A DNA stretch of 64,000 nucleotides from Bordetella genomosp. 13 (GTDB lineage Bacteria > Pseudomonadota > Gammaproteobacteria > Burkholderiales > Burkholderiaceae_B): positions 682,001 through 746,000 of the forward strand of contig NZ_CP021111.1 of NCBI RefSeq assembly GCF_002119665.1. The letters are read 5' to 3'. This document shows positions 9,503 through 18,561 of the stretch, in pieces. The notes under the pieces are model-generated. The model worked only from the letters and a program-made list of their open reading frames with translations, searched no databases and was not told the origin of the DNA. The position numbers were made by a program, and so were the translations under genes. How positions within the stretch are numbered: the first letter of the stretch is position 1; each line of letters starts with the position of its first letter.

Positions 9503-11661
9503 GCTTCCACTCCGTCAGCGGCGGTCGCCATCTGTTTGAAGTCGTCCAGCAGGTCGGCGGGCAATGCGCCGTCCTGCAGGCCCTGCATGCCTTGGTTCTC
9601 CCACCAGTCGCCGGCCTCGACGTAGTGCTGGCGCATGTAGCCGGCCAACTGCTGCAGATCCTGGGGCATGGCCTCGTCGGGGTCGGGGGCCGGCAAGGGC
9701 ATGCGCACCTTCCAGAGCGTGCCGCCCTCGATCAGCGCGAAGCACTGCCCCTTGGGCAAGGCCACCACATGTGCGGGCTCGATCAGCGGCACGCTGGTCG
9801 TGCTGATGCGGTCCTGGGTGCTGGACGTGAAGGCGGTGTTGCCGAGCGGATCGGAGCTGTCGGTGGCGCCGCTCATGATCGCGGTGGCATGGACATCGAC
9901 CTTGGGCAGTTGCCGCGTCAGCAGTTCCGCGGTGGCGGTCTCTCTTACCCTCAACATGAAGAGGTTGTTGAAGTTGCCGATCACCTGGCCGGCTTTGGCG
10001 CGGTTGCCGATGCGCGCCTCGATGTCCGAGAGCGTTTGCGTGTAGGCCGTCACCTGCACGCCCGCGCCGCCGCCCTTATTGACCATCGGGATGAACTCGT
10101 CGCCCATGAGTTCGTTGAACTCGTCGGCATGGACGTTGATGGGCACCTTCACGCCAGTCGCCGATCCGGGCAGGCCGTCGTCGATGCCGAACTTGTAGAT
10201 GTGCCCCGCGACGGAAACGAGGTCGGAGAACATGGAGTTGCCCACCGCTGCGGCCACTTCGGCATCGGACAACGCATCCAGCCCCACGTAGACCACCGCG
10301 CGTTTGCGGATGATTTGCATCCAGTCGAAGATCGGCCGCGGGTCGGACAGGTCCGAATAGTTCGGTGCGAGCAGTTGCGCGATCTTGCCGGTGGTCAGCT
10401 TCTCCAGCAGCGGCAGCAGCGAGGCGACGATCTTGTCGAAGTAGGTCCGGTCGTAACGCACGGCGCTGCGCAGGCCATCGAGCACCGGGTCGTAGACGCG
10501 CACCTGCGACAGGTACTGCTCCAGCGCCACGACGCGCTTCTCGCGCCCGATCATGTTGCGCGGGATGTTCTTGTCGTTGAGCCTGGCTTCGAGCTGGACG
10601 ATGACCTCCCAGGCCTTCGGCTCGTTCTTGGCGAAGTAGTGCTGGGCGTACTCGATGAACAGCGCGTCGATGTTGATGACGTGGCGCTGGATCAGCAGGT
10701 AGTCGGGCCGCTGCCCCAGCTCCACCAGGGCGCGGGCTATGATGTTGACGAAGCGCCAGGCGAACTCGCGGAATGCGGCGCTGTTGCCTTCGCCGGAGAG
10801 CTGGCCCGCGATGCGGGTGGCGACCTCGGAGATGCGCCCGAAGCGGCCCACCGCGTTGTAGCGCGCGCTGATGTCCGGCCAGCCCAGGTGGAAGACGTAG
10901 AACTCGCCTTCGCGCCCCGCGCGCTTGGCCTCCACGTACATGCGTTTCAAGAGGTCGGCATCGCCCTTGGGGTCGAAAACGATCACCACCTCGTACTCGC
11001 CTGCCGCATTGCGGCGGCGGATGTCCTGCGTGATGAACAGCTCGGCCAGCCGCGTCTTGCCCACGCGCGTGGTGCCGAGCACAAGCGAGTGGCCCACGCG
11101 CTCGCCCAGCGGCAGCGTCACGTCGGTCTCGTGGGGTTCGATGCCGTGCAGCCGTGGCTGTCCGCCCACCGGCGGCAGCGGCCGGGCCGGATTGAAAGGG
11201 CTGTCCCAGGCCAGGACCCGCGCAAGCTTCGATAGTGGAAACGGCGCGAATTCCAGCCGCTCCTCCATCCGCCGCGCCGCGCGGTAGATCGCGGTCGGCT
11301 CCACGAATCGGCGGAACTCCGGCCGGTAGGTCTGCATCAGCCGGTGCGTGTGCCGCTGCTCCCACTTGAAACCCCGGCCGATGAACAGCCGTTGCTGGCT
11401 CACCGGCACGTCGCGGCTGATCATCACGTAGCGCGGCAGGCGGCGGATGTTGCGCCGGTAGCGCAGAATCGCCCAGGCGTCATTAAGGCGGATGGCGCCG
11501 AAGGTCAGGAAAGCCAGCGCCGCGCCCAGGCCGAGCAGCGGATTCAGCGCGAGCGACCACGGTGCCACCAGGCACAGAATCGCGGCGCCGGTGCAGACCG
11601 CCACGGTGTAAAGCTCCACCGCTGGCCGCAGCAGAACCTCGACCGCATGCGGCTGGGCCAT
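9499..11661 (-). CDS. traD: Conjugative coupling protein TraD
   Basis: Type IV coupling protein of 720 aa (TIGR03743 type), which docks the relaxase-DNA complex at the secretion channel and powers transfer. Two transmembrane segments lie near residues 17-35 and 40-60, Walker A is GTTRVGKT (196-203) and Walker B VVIVFDPKGD follows near 230. ATG 11661 is chosen because the membrane segments begin directly after it; the upstream open frame is GC-rich antisense-like sequence. It lies 8 nt after the TIGR03765 gene and overlaps the next gene by 4 nt, forming one transfer operon. Confidence 0.93.
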   Translation of the reverse strand: MAQPHAVEVLLRPAVELYTVAVCTGAAILCLVAPWSLALNPLLGLGAALAFLTFGAIRLNDAWAILRYRRNIRRLPRYVMISRDVPVSQQRLFIGRGFKWEQRHTHRLMQTYRPEFRRFVEPTAIYRAARRMEERLEFAPFPLSKLARVLAWDSPFNPARPLPPVGGQPRLHGIEPHETDVTLPLGERVGHSLVLGTTRVGKTRLAELFITQDIRRRNAAGEYEVVIVFDPKGDADLLKRMYVEAKRAGREGEFYVFHLGWPDISARYNAVGRFGRISEVATRIAGQLSGEGNSAAFREFAWRFVNIIARALVELGQRPDYLLIQRHVINIDALFIEYAQHYFAKNEPKAWEVIVQLEARLNDKNIPRNMIGREKRVVALEQYLSQVRVYDPVLDGLRSAVRYDRTYFDKIVASLLPLLEKLTTGKIAQLLAPNYSDLSDPRPIFDWMQIIRKRAVVYVGLDALSDAEVAAAVGNSMFSDLVSVAGHIYKFGIDDGLPGSATGVKVPINVHADEFNELMGDEFIPMVNKGGGAGVQVTAYTQTLSDIEARIGNRAKAGQVIGNFNNLFMLRVRETATAELLTRQLPKVDVHATAIMSGATDSSDPLGNTAFTSSTQDRISTTSVPLIEPAHVVALPKGQCFALIEGGTLWKVRMPLPAPDPDEAMPQDLQQLAGYMRQHYVEAGDWWENQGMQGLQDGALPADLLDDFKQMATAADGVEA

Positions 11662-11669
11662 TTGCGCAC

Positions 11670-12203
11670 CTACTGCTCGACGCCGGTGGACGTGATGAGC
11701 ACCGGGTAGTGGCGCAGGCCCAGGCGCTGGGCCAGGTCGTCGCCCGAGGCCGGCGCGAGGGTCAGGCCGGGCGCCAGGTGGCGCAGCTCGACCAGCGCCG
11801 CCGTCGACTCCACGTTGACCACCAGGCCCACGGCGCCCAGCTCTCGCAACGTGGCGTGGCGCTGCCGCAGCCAAGCGCGCGAGCGTGTGTCGTCGCCGAC
11901 CAGGAACAGCGGCGTCAGGCCCGGCGCGCGGATCACGCGGCGCGGCACGTCACCCGGTGACAGGTTCGCCGAGCGCACTGGCAGCATCGCGACTTCGGCC
12001 TCGGCCGAGTTGCCCACGCGCGGGCGTGGCAGCGGGGCTGGCCGCGCGGTGTCGTCCGGCTGCGGATTCAAGGGCTGGTAGTACGGCAGTGCGGACGCGC
12101 CGCCGCGGTCCTCGACCACGATCAGTGGCGCGGAGGCGGTCTGGGCGAAGACGGTGGTCGTGGACAGCAGCCCGATGGCGGCGATGAGGACAATGTGGTT
12201 CAT
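11670..12203 (-). CDS. ICE protein, TIGR03765/PFL_4695 family
   Basis: Protein of 177 aa with a signal peptide (about residues 1-20, cleavage after VFAQ), so periplasmic. A proline-rich segment (about 45-65) is followed by a compact domain rich in Leu/Val that ends YPVLITSTGVEQ. It resembles TIGR03765 proteins conserved between the transglycosylase and traD in this ICE family; they look like TrbC/TraW-like periplasmic factors, but biochemistry is lacking. The start overlaps the transglycosylase stop by 4 nt. Confidence 0.8.
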   Translation of the reverse strand: MNHIVLIAAIGLLSTTTVFAQTASAPLIVVEDRGGASALPYYQPLNPQPDDTARPAPLPRPRVGNSAEAEVAMLPVRSANLSPGDVPRRVIRAPGLTPLFLVGDDTRSRAWLRQRHATLRELGAVGLVVNVESTAALVELRHLAPGLTLAPASGDDLAQRLGLRHYPVLITSTGVEQ

Positions 12204-12820
12204 GGCGTGGTGCCCTGGAGGGTTGTAACGGGAGCGCCAGGGCCGAGCACGCGAGTCAGGTGCCGATGCACGCTGCGCCGGTAGCGCGCTGCGGGGGCGC
12301 CCCCGGCCGGGCGGTGGTAGCGGCCGATGGCGAGCAGCCAGTCCTCGCCCGGCGTGTGCTGCTCGCGCAGGATCTCGGTGGCGATGGCGAGGTTGCGGTA
12401 GGGGTCCAGCAGTTCGCAGGGCTGCGCATAGCGCTGCGCGTGGTAGCCGAGATTGACCTGGCCGAGCCCGGCGTCGATGCGGGTGGCAGACGTGCGCTTG
12501 AGCGCCTGGCGCAGTCCCGCGCAGGCCTCGGCGCGGGTGGCATAGCGGTACGGCTTGCCGGCGACGTTGAGCGTCCACGGCCAGGGCACCAGGCGCCCGC
12601 GCAGCCGGGTGCCGCTCTCTTGCAGGGCCACGGCGTACAGCACCGCCGCTGGTACGTCTGCACGATGCGCCGCCAGTTGATAGGCCGGCGGCGGCACTTC
12701 CCGCGCCAGGGCGGCCAACGCCCAGCCGCCGGTGGCGAGCAGCAGCACGGCGCTGGCGCAGCGGATGGCGACGCGGGATGGCCGACGCTCCCGGCCCGGA
12801 ATACCTATTGCCGCTGCCAT
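12200..12820 (-). CDS. ICE lytic transglycosylase (SLT domain)
   Basis: Protein of 206 aa with an N-terminal hydrophobic anchor or signal (about 18-40) and a soluble lytic transglycosylase domain. The catalytic glutamate is in ALQESGT (about residue 67), followed by GLGQVNLGYH and the AATEIL/GRYHRPAG-type segments of the fold. It opens peptidoglycan locally so the conjugation apparatus can cross the wall. The start lies inside the end of the TIGR03759 gene (16-nt overlap), showing tight coupling. A longer upstream open frame overlaps that gene and is not needed. Confidence 0.87.
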   Translation of the reverse strand: MAAAIGIPGRERRPSRVAIRCASAVLLLATGGWALAALAREVPPPAYQLAAHRADVPAAVLYAVALQESGTRLRGRLVPWPWTLNVAGKPYRYATRAEACAGLRQALKRTSATRIDAGLGQVNLGYHAQRYAQPCELLDPYRNLAIATEILREQHTPGEDWLLAIGRYHRPAGGAPAARYRRSVHRHLTRVLGPGAPVTTLQGTTP

Positions 12821-13521
12821 TGGCCGTTCACCTCGCGCACGACGGCCGGCAGATCGCCGGGGAGGCTGAGCGACAGCCAGCGCCCTGCATCGTGGTTGAG
12901 CGTGATGGTGCGGGCGCGCACCCTGGCCGGGTCGATGCCCGCCCGGGTGGCCCACTGCCGGATTCGCGCGTCGTCCTGACGGCTGCCGACCATGTAGAGA
13001 TCGAAGGCCGTGCCGGCCGCCTGCAACTGCTGCACGCGCTGCGCGCACGGTGCGCAGTCGGCCTTGACGAAGACCGCTAGGCGCCCGGAACCGGTGTTTC
13101 CGGCGCCCTGCGCCTTGGCGCCGGGCAGGCTCACGCGCGGCTGGCCGGGAAACAGGCGCTGCCACGCCGCGTCGTAGGCCCGCTGGTAGGCCAGCGTCTT
13201 GCCGACGCGCCGGGCCTCGGCCTGCACCTGCAACTCCGCGTAGCGCCTGCGCTCCTCCTCGCTGCGGGCCTCGATGCCCAGCGCCGTGAGCGGATCGAGC
13301 TGGGGGGAATGCACGCCGAGCGGCCCCTGCATCAATTGTCGGAAGCGTGCCCACTCCTCGGGTTGCAGGCCCCAGTCCCGCGCTTGACGCTCGTCGAGCG
13401 CCGCATCGGTGTTGGGCTGTACCTGGCTGGGCACCACGCGCGCATTCGTCACCGGAGATTGCGCGGAGGCCCCCAGGGAGACGGACAGAAGAACGGCAGC
13501 AAGCATCGGCCGCAGGGTCAT
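12805..13521 (-). CDS. ICE protein, TIGR03759/PFL_4693 family, thioredoxin-like
   Basis: Protein of 238 aa with a signal peptide ending near ASAQ (residue 21). The C-terminal half has a thioredoxin-like fold: LAVFVKADCAPCAQRV gives a CxxC active site, followed by a strand-helix pattern and DLPAVVREVNGQW. This matches the TIGR03759 family of ICEclc/PFGI-1 elements. It probably acts in the periplasm on disulfides or as a structural part of the mating channel. It is 11 nt after the coiled-coil membrane gene. Confidence 0.82.
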   Translation of the reverse strand: MTLRPMLAAVLLSVSLGASAQSPVTNARVVPSQVQPNTDAALDERQARDWGLQPEEWARFRQLMQGPLGVHSPQLDPLTALGIEARSEEERRRYAELQVQAEARRVGKTLAYQRAYDAAWQRLFPGQPRVSLPGAKAQGAGNTGSGRLAVFVKADCAPCAQRVQQLQAAGTAFDLYMVGSRQDDARIRQWATRAGIDPARVRARTITLNHDAGRWLSLSLPGDLPAVVREVNGQWQRQ

Positions 13522-13532
13522 GGCCCGCCCTC

Positions 13533-14180
13533 CTACGGCACGGCAAGGCGCTGCACCTGGCCGTCCACGCGGAACACGGCGGCGCGAGCCTCGATGGATT
13601 GCAGGTGCCAGCCGCTCTCCGCGTCACCCTCGCGCAGCAGCCGGACACTGCCGAGCGAGGTGGCGGCCATGGGTGCGACCGACAGGAAGCGCTCGCCGCC
13701 GCGCAGTTCCACGCCGACCACCTGGAACGGTGGAGCCGGCAGCGCCGGCTTTGTCACCTCGGGTGCTCGACGGGCGGCGACGGCGGTAGTTTTGCGGGCT
13801 TCTTCCAGACGGGTTTCGATCCCGTGCACACGAGCCTGCAAGGTCTGCAGGTCGATGGCGAGGCTGTCCGCAGACTGTGCCGCCTCGACACGCGCGATGC
13901 GCTCGTCCAGCGCCTGTTGCGCGGTGGCGAATTCGGCCTGGCTGAGCGGCGTAGGCCGGCGCCTGTCCACCTCGGCCTGCTGTTCGAGTTCGGCCAGCCG
14001 CAGGCCCAGCGCCTGGACATGGGCGTCCTGCGCACTGGCCTCGGCCTGTTCGGTGAGACGCGACAGGCCGACACTGTTGACGACGGCCAGGGTGCTTGTG
14101 AGCAGCAGCCAGACGGTCGCGGCGATCTTGAGCCAACGCGTGCGGGAACTGCGCTCGGATGGCGCTTGGGGAAAGGTCAT
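13533..14180 (-). CDS. ICE-associated membrane-anchored coiled-coil protein
   Basis: Protein of 215 aa with one transmembrane helix near residues 16-38 (WLKIAATVWLLLTSTLAVVN), then a long alanine/glutamate/glutamine-rich coiled coil (about 40-125) and a small beta-rich C-terminal domain (about 140-215). The topology, one anchor with a periplasmic body, resembles type IV pilus or secretion scaffold proteins. It overlaps the upstream pilL-like gene by 4 nt. The family was not recognised beyond its conserved place in these elements. Confidence 0.7.
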   Translation of the reverse strand: MTFPQAPSERSSRTRWLKIAATVWLLLTSTLAVVNSVGLSRLTEQAEASAQDAHVQALGLRLAELEQQAEVDRRRPTPLSQAEFATAQQALDERIARVEAAQSADSLAIDLQTLQARVHGIETRLEEARKTTAVAARRAPEVTKPALPAPPFQVVGVELRGGERFLSVAPMAATSLGSVRLLREGDAESGWHLQSIEARAAVFRVDGQVQRLAVP

Positions 14181-14725
14181 GGCTGCAGTTCCTCGGGCCG
14201 GTGGGCGTCCGGCACGGGCGTGGCGGTGCCGGGCGGGTTGGCGGAAAGGAAGGTGGGAGCACCGTGCCGGCTGAAGCAGACCTGGCGGGTCAAGTCATCG
14301 ACCGACAGCTCCCAGGTGGGGCCGGCAAGGGTCAGCAAGGCATCGCGCAGCATCAGCGGACCCACGTGCAGATGTGCGGCAGGCAGCGGCAGCGCGTAAA
14401 GCGTGGCGGCCTCGGCCGCATCGCAGAGCCGGTAGCCCGAGCGCAGGAGCACATGGCGCATGGCATCGCCCACGCTGGCATCGAGCATGGGCGGAATCGA
14501 GACCACCACCGCCTGCTGCAAGAGATCACGCTGCGCGGGCTCCGGCACCAGCTCGACCAGGGTGTAGCGGCCGTAGCGGGCCACGGGCACCAGTCGCTGC
14601 TCCGAAGCTGGCTCGTCGGGCGGTGCTTCTATGTGGTCAGGGGTGGCCGGTGTCGTCGTGCAGCCGGACAGCAGGCCGCTGAGCACGGCGAAGATGCAGA
14701 GAAAACGAGGCAGAGACGGCAGCAT
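14177..14725 (-). CDS. PilL-like lipoprotein, TIGR03748 family
   Basis: Protein of about 182 aa with a lipoprotein signal peptide (lipobox LLSGC, Cys near residue 21). The body matches the N-terminal PilL/TIGR03748 domain: VARYGRYTLVELVPEPAQRDLL, then VGDAMRHVLLRSGYRLC and LTLAGPTWELSVDDLTRQVCF. In PFGI-1-class ICEs this outer-membrane lipoprotein belongs to the conjugative type IV pilus and heads the operon. ATG 14725 is preferred because GGGG lies 6 nt before it; ATG 14737 is also possible. Confidence 0.78.
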   Translation of the reverse strand: MLPSLPRFLCIFAVLSGLLSGCTTTPATPDHIEAPPDEPASEQRLVPVARYGRYTLVELVPEPAQRDLLQQAVVVSIPPMLDASVGDAMRHVLLRSGYRLCDAAEAATLYALPLPAAHLHVGPLMLRDALLTLAGPTWELSVDDLTRQVCFSRHGAPTFLSANPPGTATPVPDAHRPEELQP

Positions 14726-14824
14726 GTGGCACCCCATGGCGATGAGATGCCTTCACCATTGCAGAACCGTGCTGCGCGGGATGCCGGAAATCCGAAACGC
14801 GCGGCGCCCCGTTTCCGAGGGAAG

Positions 14825-15037
14825 TCAGGACGGGTTCGGGCCCGTCATTTCGCCGGTGGCGATGGCGCTCGGGTTCGCCGTTGAAGACGCCGCCCGGTCC
14901 GGCAAGTGCGGCCGCACCGGTTCGATCCGCTCGATGAACCGGCGAAGTTGCTCCGGTGACTCGGTGCTCCGACACGGCAGCTGGTCTTCGATGATCAGGA
15001 TGCGCATGACGGCACCGTTCCAGACGGATGCCGTCAA
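14825..15037 (-). CDS. Small open frame, hypothetical
   Basis: A 70-codon frame upstream of the pilL-like gene. The internal ATG at 15007 gives MRILIIEDQLPCRS, which resembles the first beta strand of a response-regulator receiver (ILIIED) but lacks everything after it. It could be a short ICE gene, a receiver remnant or chance. It occupies most of the 388-nt interval between the pilL-like gene and the chromate module. Confidence 0.25.
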   Translation of the reverse strand: MTASVWNGAVMRILIIEDQLPCRSTESPEQLRRFIERIEPVRPHLPDRAASSTANPSAIATGEMTGPNPS

Positions 15038-15112
15038 TCTATGGCCCGCTTCGCGACCGGTCTACTGAAGTGTTTCTGACTTTCCCATCAGGATCGGGCG
15101 CGGGGACCGGCC

Positions 15113-16327
15113 TCACGGCGTCGCCTCCCCGTGCCGTCGGAAGGCGCGCCAGAGCGCGAGGTCATAGGCAATCTTCAGCGCGCCACAGGCCACCAGCGGT
15201 GCGGCCAGCCAGCCGGCGGCGAACAGCGCGCCACCGATGGCCGGGCTCACCGCGGCCGCGAGGCTCCTGGGCACGGCGGTGAAGCTTGCCGCCGCGGCGC
15301 GCTCAGCCGGCGTGACTACCGCCATGACGAAGGCCGAGCGCGTCGGCACGTCCATCTGCGACAGGGCGCTGCGCAGGAACAGCAACGCGAGCGCCACCGG
15401 CAGACTCTCGGCGAGGGCGGCGAGGATCAGGCAGACGCTCGACGGGATGTGGGTGAACACCATCGTGTTGACGAGGCCGATGCGGCGCGCCACCCAGGGC
15501 GCTGCGAGCTGGGAGCCTGCCGAGAGCAGCCCCGCCCAGAAGAAGAACTGGCCGGCGGCGGCGAGCGAGAGGTCGAAGCGCTCGAACAGCCAGAGCGCGA
15601 GCAAGGTGTTGACGATCAGTCCTCCGGCGAAGGCGTCGACCGAGAACAGCGCGGCCAGTTTGATCACGATGCCGCGCGAAGGCCCCAGTGGTGCGGGCGG
15701 CGCCGCCTGTGCGTGGACCGGATGGTTCGGCAGCGTGCGGTAAAGAAGGAAGATCGCGACGCCGGTCAGCCCGTAGGCGACGAACATGAGGCGCAGCGCG
15801 TCGAGCTGCACCAGGCCCGCATTCGTCAGGGTTTGCGGAATGGCCGTCGCCAGGGAACCGGCCGCGGCGCACAAGGCGCCGACGAAGGTGTAGCGCGCGA
15901 AGAGGAAGGTGCGCGCCTCGCCCTGCGCCGACTCGGCCAAGCGGGCGTGCTCCAGCGGCAGGAAGACGCTGACGTCGCCGGAGCTGGGATTCATCGTGCC
16001 GACGAAGGCGACGAGCAGCAGCGGCCAGAAGTCGCCAACGCCACCCAGGCCGGCCAGCAGCAGACCGGTCAGGCACATCAGTCCGGCGGCGGCGAGCAGC
16101 AGCCGGCGCTGCGGGAAGTGATGTCCCCACTGGCCTACCGCCAGGGTCGCCAGCGCCGAGCCGAGCAGTGTGGCGGTACTGATCAGCCCGACTTCCCATG
16201 TGCCCAGCCCCAAGGCCAGCAGATAGACCGGCAGCAGGATGGCGACATAACCGTCGGTGAAGGCCCGCAGCGCCCGGCCGACGAGCAGCAGGCGCGCCTC
16301 GGGCGCGGCCCCGGCGGGTAGCAGCAT
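15113..16327 (-). CDS. MFS transporter of the chromate module
   Basis: Protein of 404 aa with about 12 hydrophobic helices in two halves, the usual major facilitator length and layout; an arginine-rich loop (VARRIGLVNTMV) lies in the second half. ATG 16327 overlaps the upstream ChrB_C-gene stop in TGATG, so the two are coupled. Its place at the end of the chr operon suggests an accessory efflux function in chromate or oxyanion stress; the substrate cannot be told from sequence. Confidence 0.8.
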   Translation of the reverse strand: MLLPAGAAPEARLLLVGRALRAFTDGYVAILLPVYLLALGLGTWEVGLISTATLLGSALATLAVGQWGHHFPQRRLLLAAAGLMCLTGLLLAGLGGVGDFWPLLLVAFVGTMNPSSGDVSVFLPLEHARLAESAQGEARTFLFARYTFVGALCAAAGSLATAIPQTLTNAGLVQLDALRLMFVAYGLTGVAIFLLYRTLPNHPVHAQAAPPAPLGPSRGIVIKLAALFSVDAFAGGLIVNTLLALWLFERFDLSLAAAGQFFFWAGLLSAGSQLAAPWVARRIGLVNTMVFTHIPSSVCLILAALAESLPVALALLFLRSALSQMDVPTRSAFVMAVVTPAERAAAASFTAVPRSLAAAVSPAIGGALFAAGWLAAPLVACGALKIAYDLALWRAFRRHGEATP

Positions 16328-16782
16328 CACTTCGAGCCGAGCAGCCGCGCGACCTTCTTCAGCGGCGTATCCGCACACCAGGCGTAGAGCGCGTCGTACA
16401 TCACTATGCCTGCCTTCAGCATCTCGTGGTCGTCGGCGAAGTTGAGCGACAGCCCTTTCGAGATGGCCAGCAGGCCGGCCGCTTCCTTCGCCAGTTGCGG
16501 CTGGGCGCAGTCGGCGGCGCGCACGATGATGGCCAGCTTCTGCAAGGACGGGTCCGTCAGCTGGTATTTGGCGATGAAAGCATCGAAGCTGCATTGATCG
16601 CCGTGGTGACCCAGTTCCACCCCGGAGACGTCATAGGGGGTAGCCCCAGTCTCGGCGGCGATCCTCATGACGTCGCCCGACGGCACGTAGAGAAACTCCG
16701 GGCTTTCGTCGATGAAGCGGGCAATCAGCCAGGGACAGGCGATGCGGTCGATTTTCGGGCGTTCACGGGTAATCCATTGCAT
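16327..16782 (-). CDS. Short chromate resistance protein, ChrB C-terminal domain only
   Basis: Protein of 151 aa made only of the ChrB_C domain (PF09828 type): IDRIACPWLIARFIDESPEF at the N-terminus, DVSGVELGHHGDQCSFDAF in the middle and an ADCAQP segment, as in the C-terminal half of full ChrB. It lacks the N-terminal regulatory half, so it may be a chromate-sensing or redox accessory rather than a DNA-binding repressor. It is coupled to the MFS gene. A full-length chrB lies 4 kb upstream in the same cluster, so the module has two ChrB_C copies. Confidence 0.85.
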   Translation of the reverse strand: MQWITRERPKIDRIACPWLIARFIDESPEFLYVPSGDVMRIAAETGATPYDVSGVELGHHGDQCSFDAFIAKYQLTDPSLQKLAIIVRAADCAQPQLAKEAAGLLAISKGLSLNFADDHEMLKAGIVMYDALYAWCADTPLKKVARLLGSK

Positions 16783-16883
16783 GACGGTCTCCTACTCTTG
16801 TTTCTGAGCGTTCGAACTGCCAGCCCTCGCCGCAATCAGGCAAGCCACGAGGCAGGGCAAAGAGCGCCAGGGGCCGGCCCGCG

Positions 16884-17786
16884 TCATTTCACGGCCTTCT
16901 GTGCGTCCAAAGTCCTTTTCAACGACTGCGCCAGCTCCGCCGCTTTGCCTTTGCCCCAGTAGTGCAGAAAGACGTAGCGCGGCTCCTCGTGCGTCATGTG
17001 GTTGTGGATCGCCACGATGTTGATTCCTTCTCGCCGCAACACCTTGAGTACGGTCTGGAGTTCCTCCTCACGCATCGCGAAGTCACCGTCCACCACGGCC
17101 CGCTCGTCGGTCCCTGCAAACGCAGCCCAGGTGTTGACGCCCATCTCATTGCCGACGGGTGTGCCGTACATCTTCGCCTCGCGCCCGAAGCTCACCTTGA
17201 CCATGCCGTCCTTCACTTGCGGCTTGGCGCCGAGGATTTCCTCGATGCGCGCCGCGGTGATGCTGCTGGGCGTGGGAATGCTGCCGCCAAAGGCCTTTGC
17301 GGGTTTGGGTTGGCTTGCTCGCACCTGCGCGACCCGGTCATACACAGCCTTGACCCCTGTGGCCAGTTGCCGCGCATCGCCCATCCCGCCGATGTGCATG
17401 AAGTAAACCTTGGGCTGGTCGAAGAAGAAGTGGTTGTGCAGCGCCGTCACTTCCAGGCCGGCTTCAAGAGCGGCGCTCATGGCCGGATTGACCTCGTCCT
17501 CGAACAGCACCGTGTCGCCCATCATCATCGTGCTGCCGCCCATCGGCGTGAATGCAGCCCACGATGTCAGGCCCATGAAGGGGGGCATCGTCCAGCGATC
17601 CACGCTGATCTTCACGTCATCGCGCGGCTTGCTGACCTTGAAGACGTTCTCGGTCTTGTTGTAGTTGCCCTTGAGTCCCGTCACGGACTCGATCGTTGCC
17701 GTGTCGACCGTCGGTCCGGCCGCAACGGCCATTTGCATGCAGACTGCTGTTGCTGCGGCGAAAAGGATTCGGGTTTTACGGGTCAT
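16884..17786 (-). CDS. Secreted DUF1259 protein with two tandem domains
   Basis: Protein of 300 aa with a signal peptide ending at about AVAA (residue 23). It consists of two copies of the same domain. Copy 1 runs from TIESVTGLKG to TALHNHFFFDQPKVYFMHIGG; copy 2 runs from RIEEILGAKP to VAIHNHMTHEEPRYVFLHYWG. The paired HNH-x(4-6)-P-x-hydrophobic-x-FxH motifs look like metal sites. This fits DUF1259 (LppY/LpqO). AGGAGGTAAT precedes ATG 17786. The function is unknown; the position after SOD in a chr operon suggests protection of the periplasm. Confidence 0.82.
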   Translation of the reverse strand: MTRKTRILFAAATAVCMQMAVAAGPTVDTATIESVTGLKGNYNKTENVFKVSKPRDDVKISVDRWTMPPFMGLTSWAAFTPMGGSTMMMGDTVLFEDEVNPAMSAALEAGLEVTALHNHFFFDQPKVYFMHIGGMGDARQLATGVKAVYDRVAQVRASQPKPAKAFGGSIPTPSSITAARIEEILGAKPQVKDGMVKVSFGREAKMYGTPVGNEMGVNTWAAFAGTDERAVVDGDFAMREEELQTVLKVLRREGINIVAIHNHMTHEEPRYVFLHYWGKGKAAELAQSLKRTLDAQKAVK

Positions 17787-17908
17787 ATTACCTCCTGGTG
17801 GGGATAAACGATCAACACATCGTTCCGGGCGCCTCCCTCCCGCAGCAGGATTGAACGTACTGGCGAGTTCGGATTTCGGGGTTTCGGGTTTGATGGTGCG
17901 GTCCATGT

Positions 17909-18502
17909 TCAGGCTCCCAATCGGGTGAAAGCCGCTTCGGCGGTGGTCCAGGACAGGTTTTGCATGAAGGCGTCCACGTAAGCCCCGGCCTTGGCGCCGA
18001 AGTCCATGTGGTAGCTGTGCTCGTACATGTCGAGGGCGATCAGCGGCGTGGCGCCGGGCAGGTTGTGGGCGTGGTCGGCGGCCCAGGCGTTCACGAGACG
18101 CCCCCGGCGCGGACTCCACACCAACAGGGTCCAGCCGGAGCCGCCGCCCTGGGCCTTGCCCATGGCCGTGAATTGGGCGCGCCAGGCGTCCATGGAGCCG
18201 AAATCGCGCACGATGGCCGCCTTCAGCGTCCCGCCAGGGTCGCCTCCCGCGCCACCGAGGGAATCGAAGTACACCTCGTGCAGGATCATGGAACCGCTGG
18301 CGATCATCTCCTCGCGCTTGAGGCCGTTGATCTCGAACACCGGCGCCGCTCCCCAGTTCAATTGCGCCAGCTCTTGCTCGATGGCGTTGAGACGCTTGAC
18401 AGCGCCGCCGTAGTTGTTCTCCCAATGGCTGACGATGAGTTTCTCAGACAGGCCGGTGAGTTTGGCCGGATCGCATGAAAGGGACTTCAGTTCGTAAGGC
18501 AT
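17909..18502 (-). CDS. chrC: Fe/Mn superoxide dismutase of the chromate operon (ChrC-like)
   Basis: Protein of 197 aa of the Fe/Mn SOD family, without signal peptide, so cytoplasmic. Likely metal ligands are visible: His in SHWENN, His in MILHEVYFDSLGG, Asp and His in ALDMYEHSYHMDF. The usual DxWEH has Tyr in place of Trp, as in divergent ChrC enzymes. It would remove superoxide made during Cr(VI) reduction. GAGGAAGCCAAG precedes ATG 18502. It follows chrA by 60 nt, the chrB-chrA-chrC order known from Cupriavidus pMOL28 and Ochrobactrum TnOtChr. Confidence 0.88.
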   Translation of the reverse strand: MPYELKSLSCDPAKLTGLSEKLIVSHWENNYGGAVKRLNAIEQELAQLNWGAAPVFEINGLKREEMIASGSMILHEVYFDSLGGAGGDPGGTLKAAIVRDFGSMDAWRAQFTAMGKAQGGGSGWTLLVWSPRRGRLVNAWAADHAHNLPGATPLIALDMYEHSYHMDFGAKAGAYVDAFMQNLSWTTAEAAFTRLGA

Positions 18503-18561
18503 CTTGGCTTCCTCAGCAAGGTGGATCGGAAACGGCGCGACGAAGGCTGACTCGATCAGGT

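Noticed and set aside
9478..11235. Plus-strand open frame of 585 codons opposite traD
   Set aside because: GC-rich shadow of traD; composition typical of an antisense frame and no domain.
17787..17908. N-terminal extension of the DUF1259 frame (MDRTIKPETP ...)
   Set aside because: It would bury the signal peptide; AGGAGG directly before ATG 17786 supports the short form.
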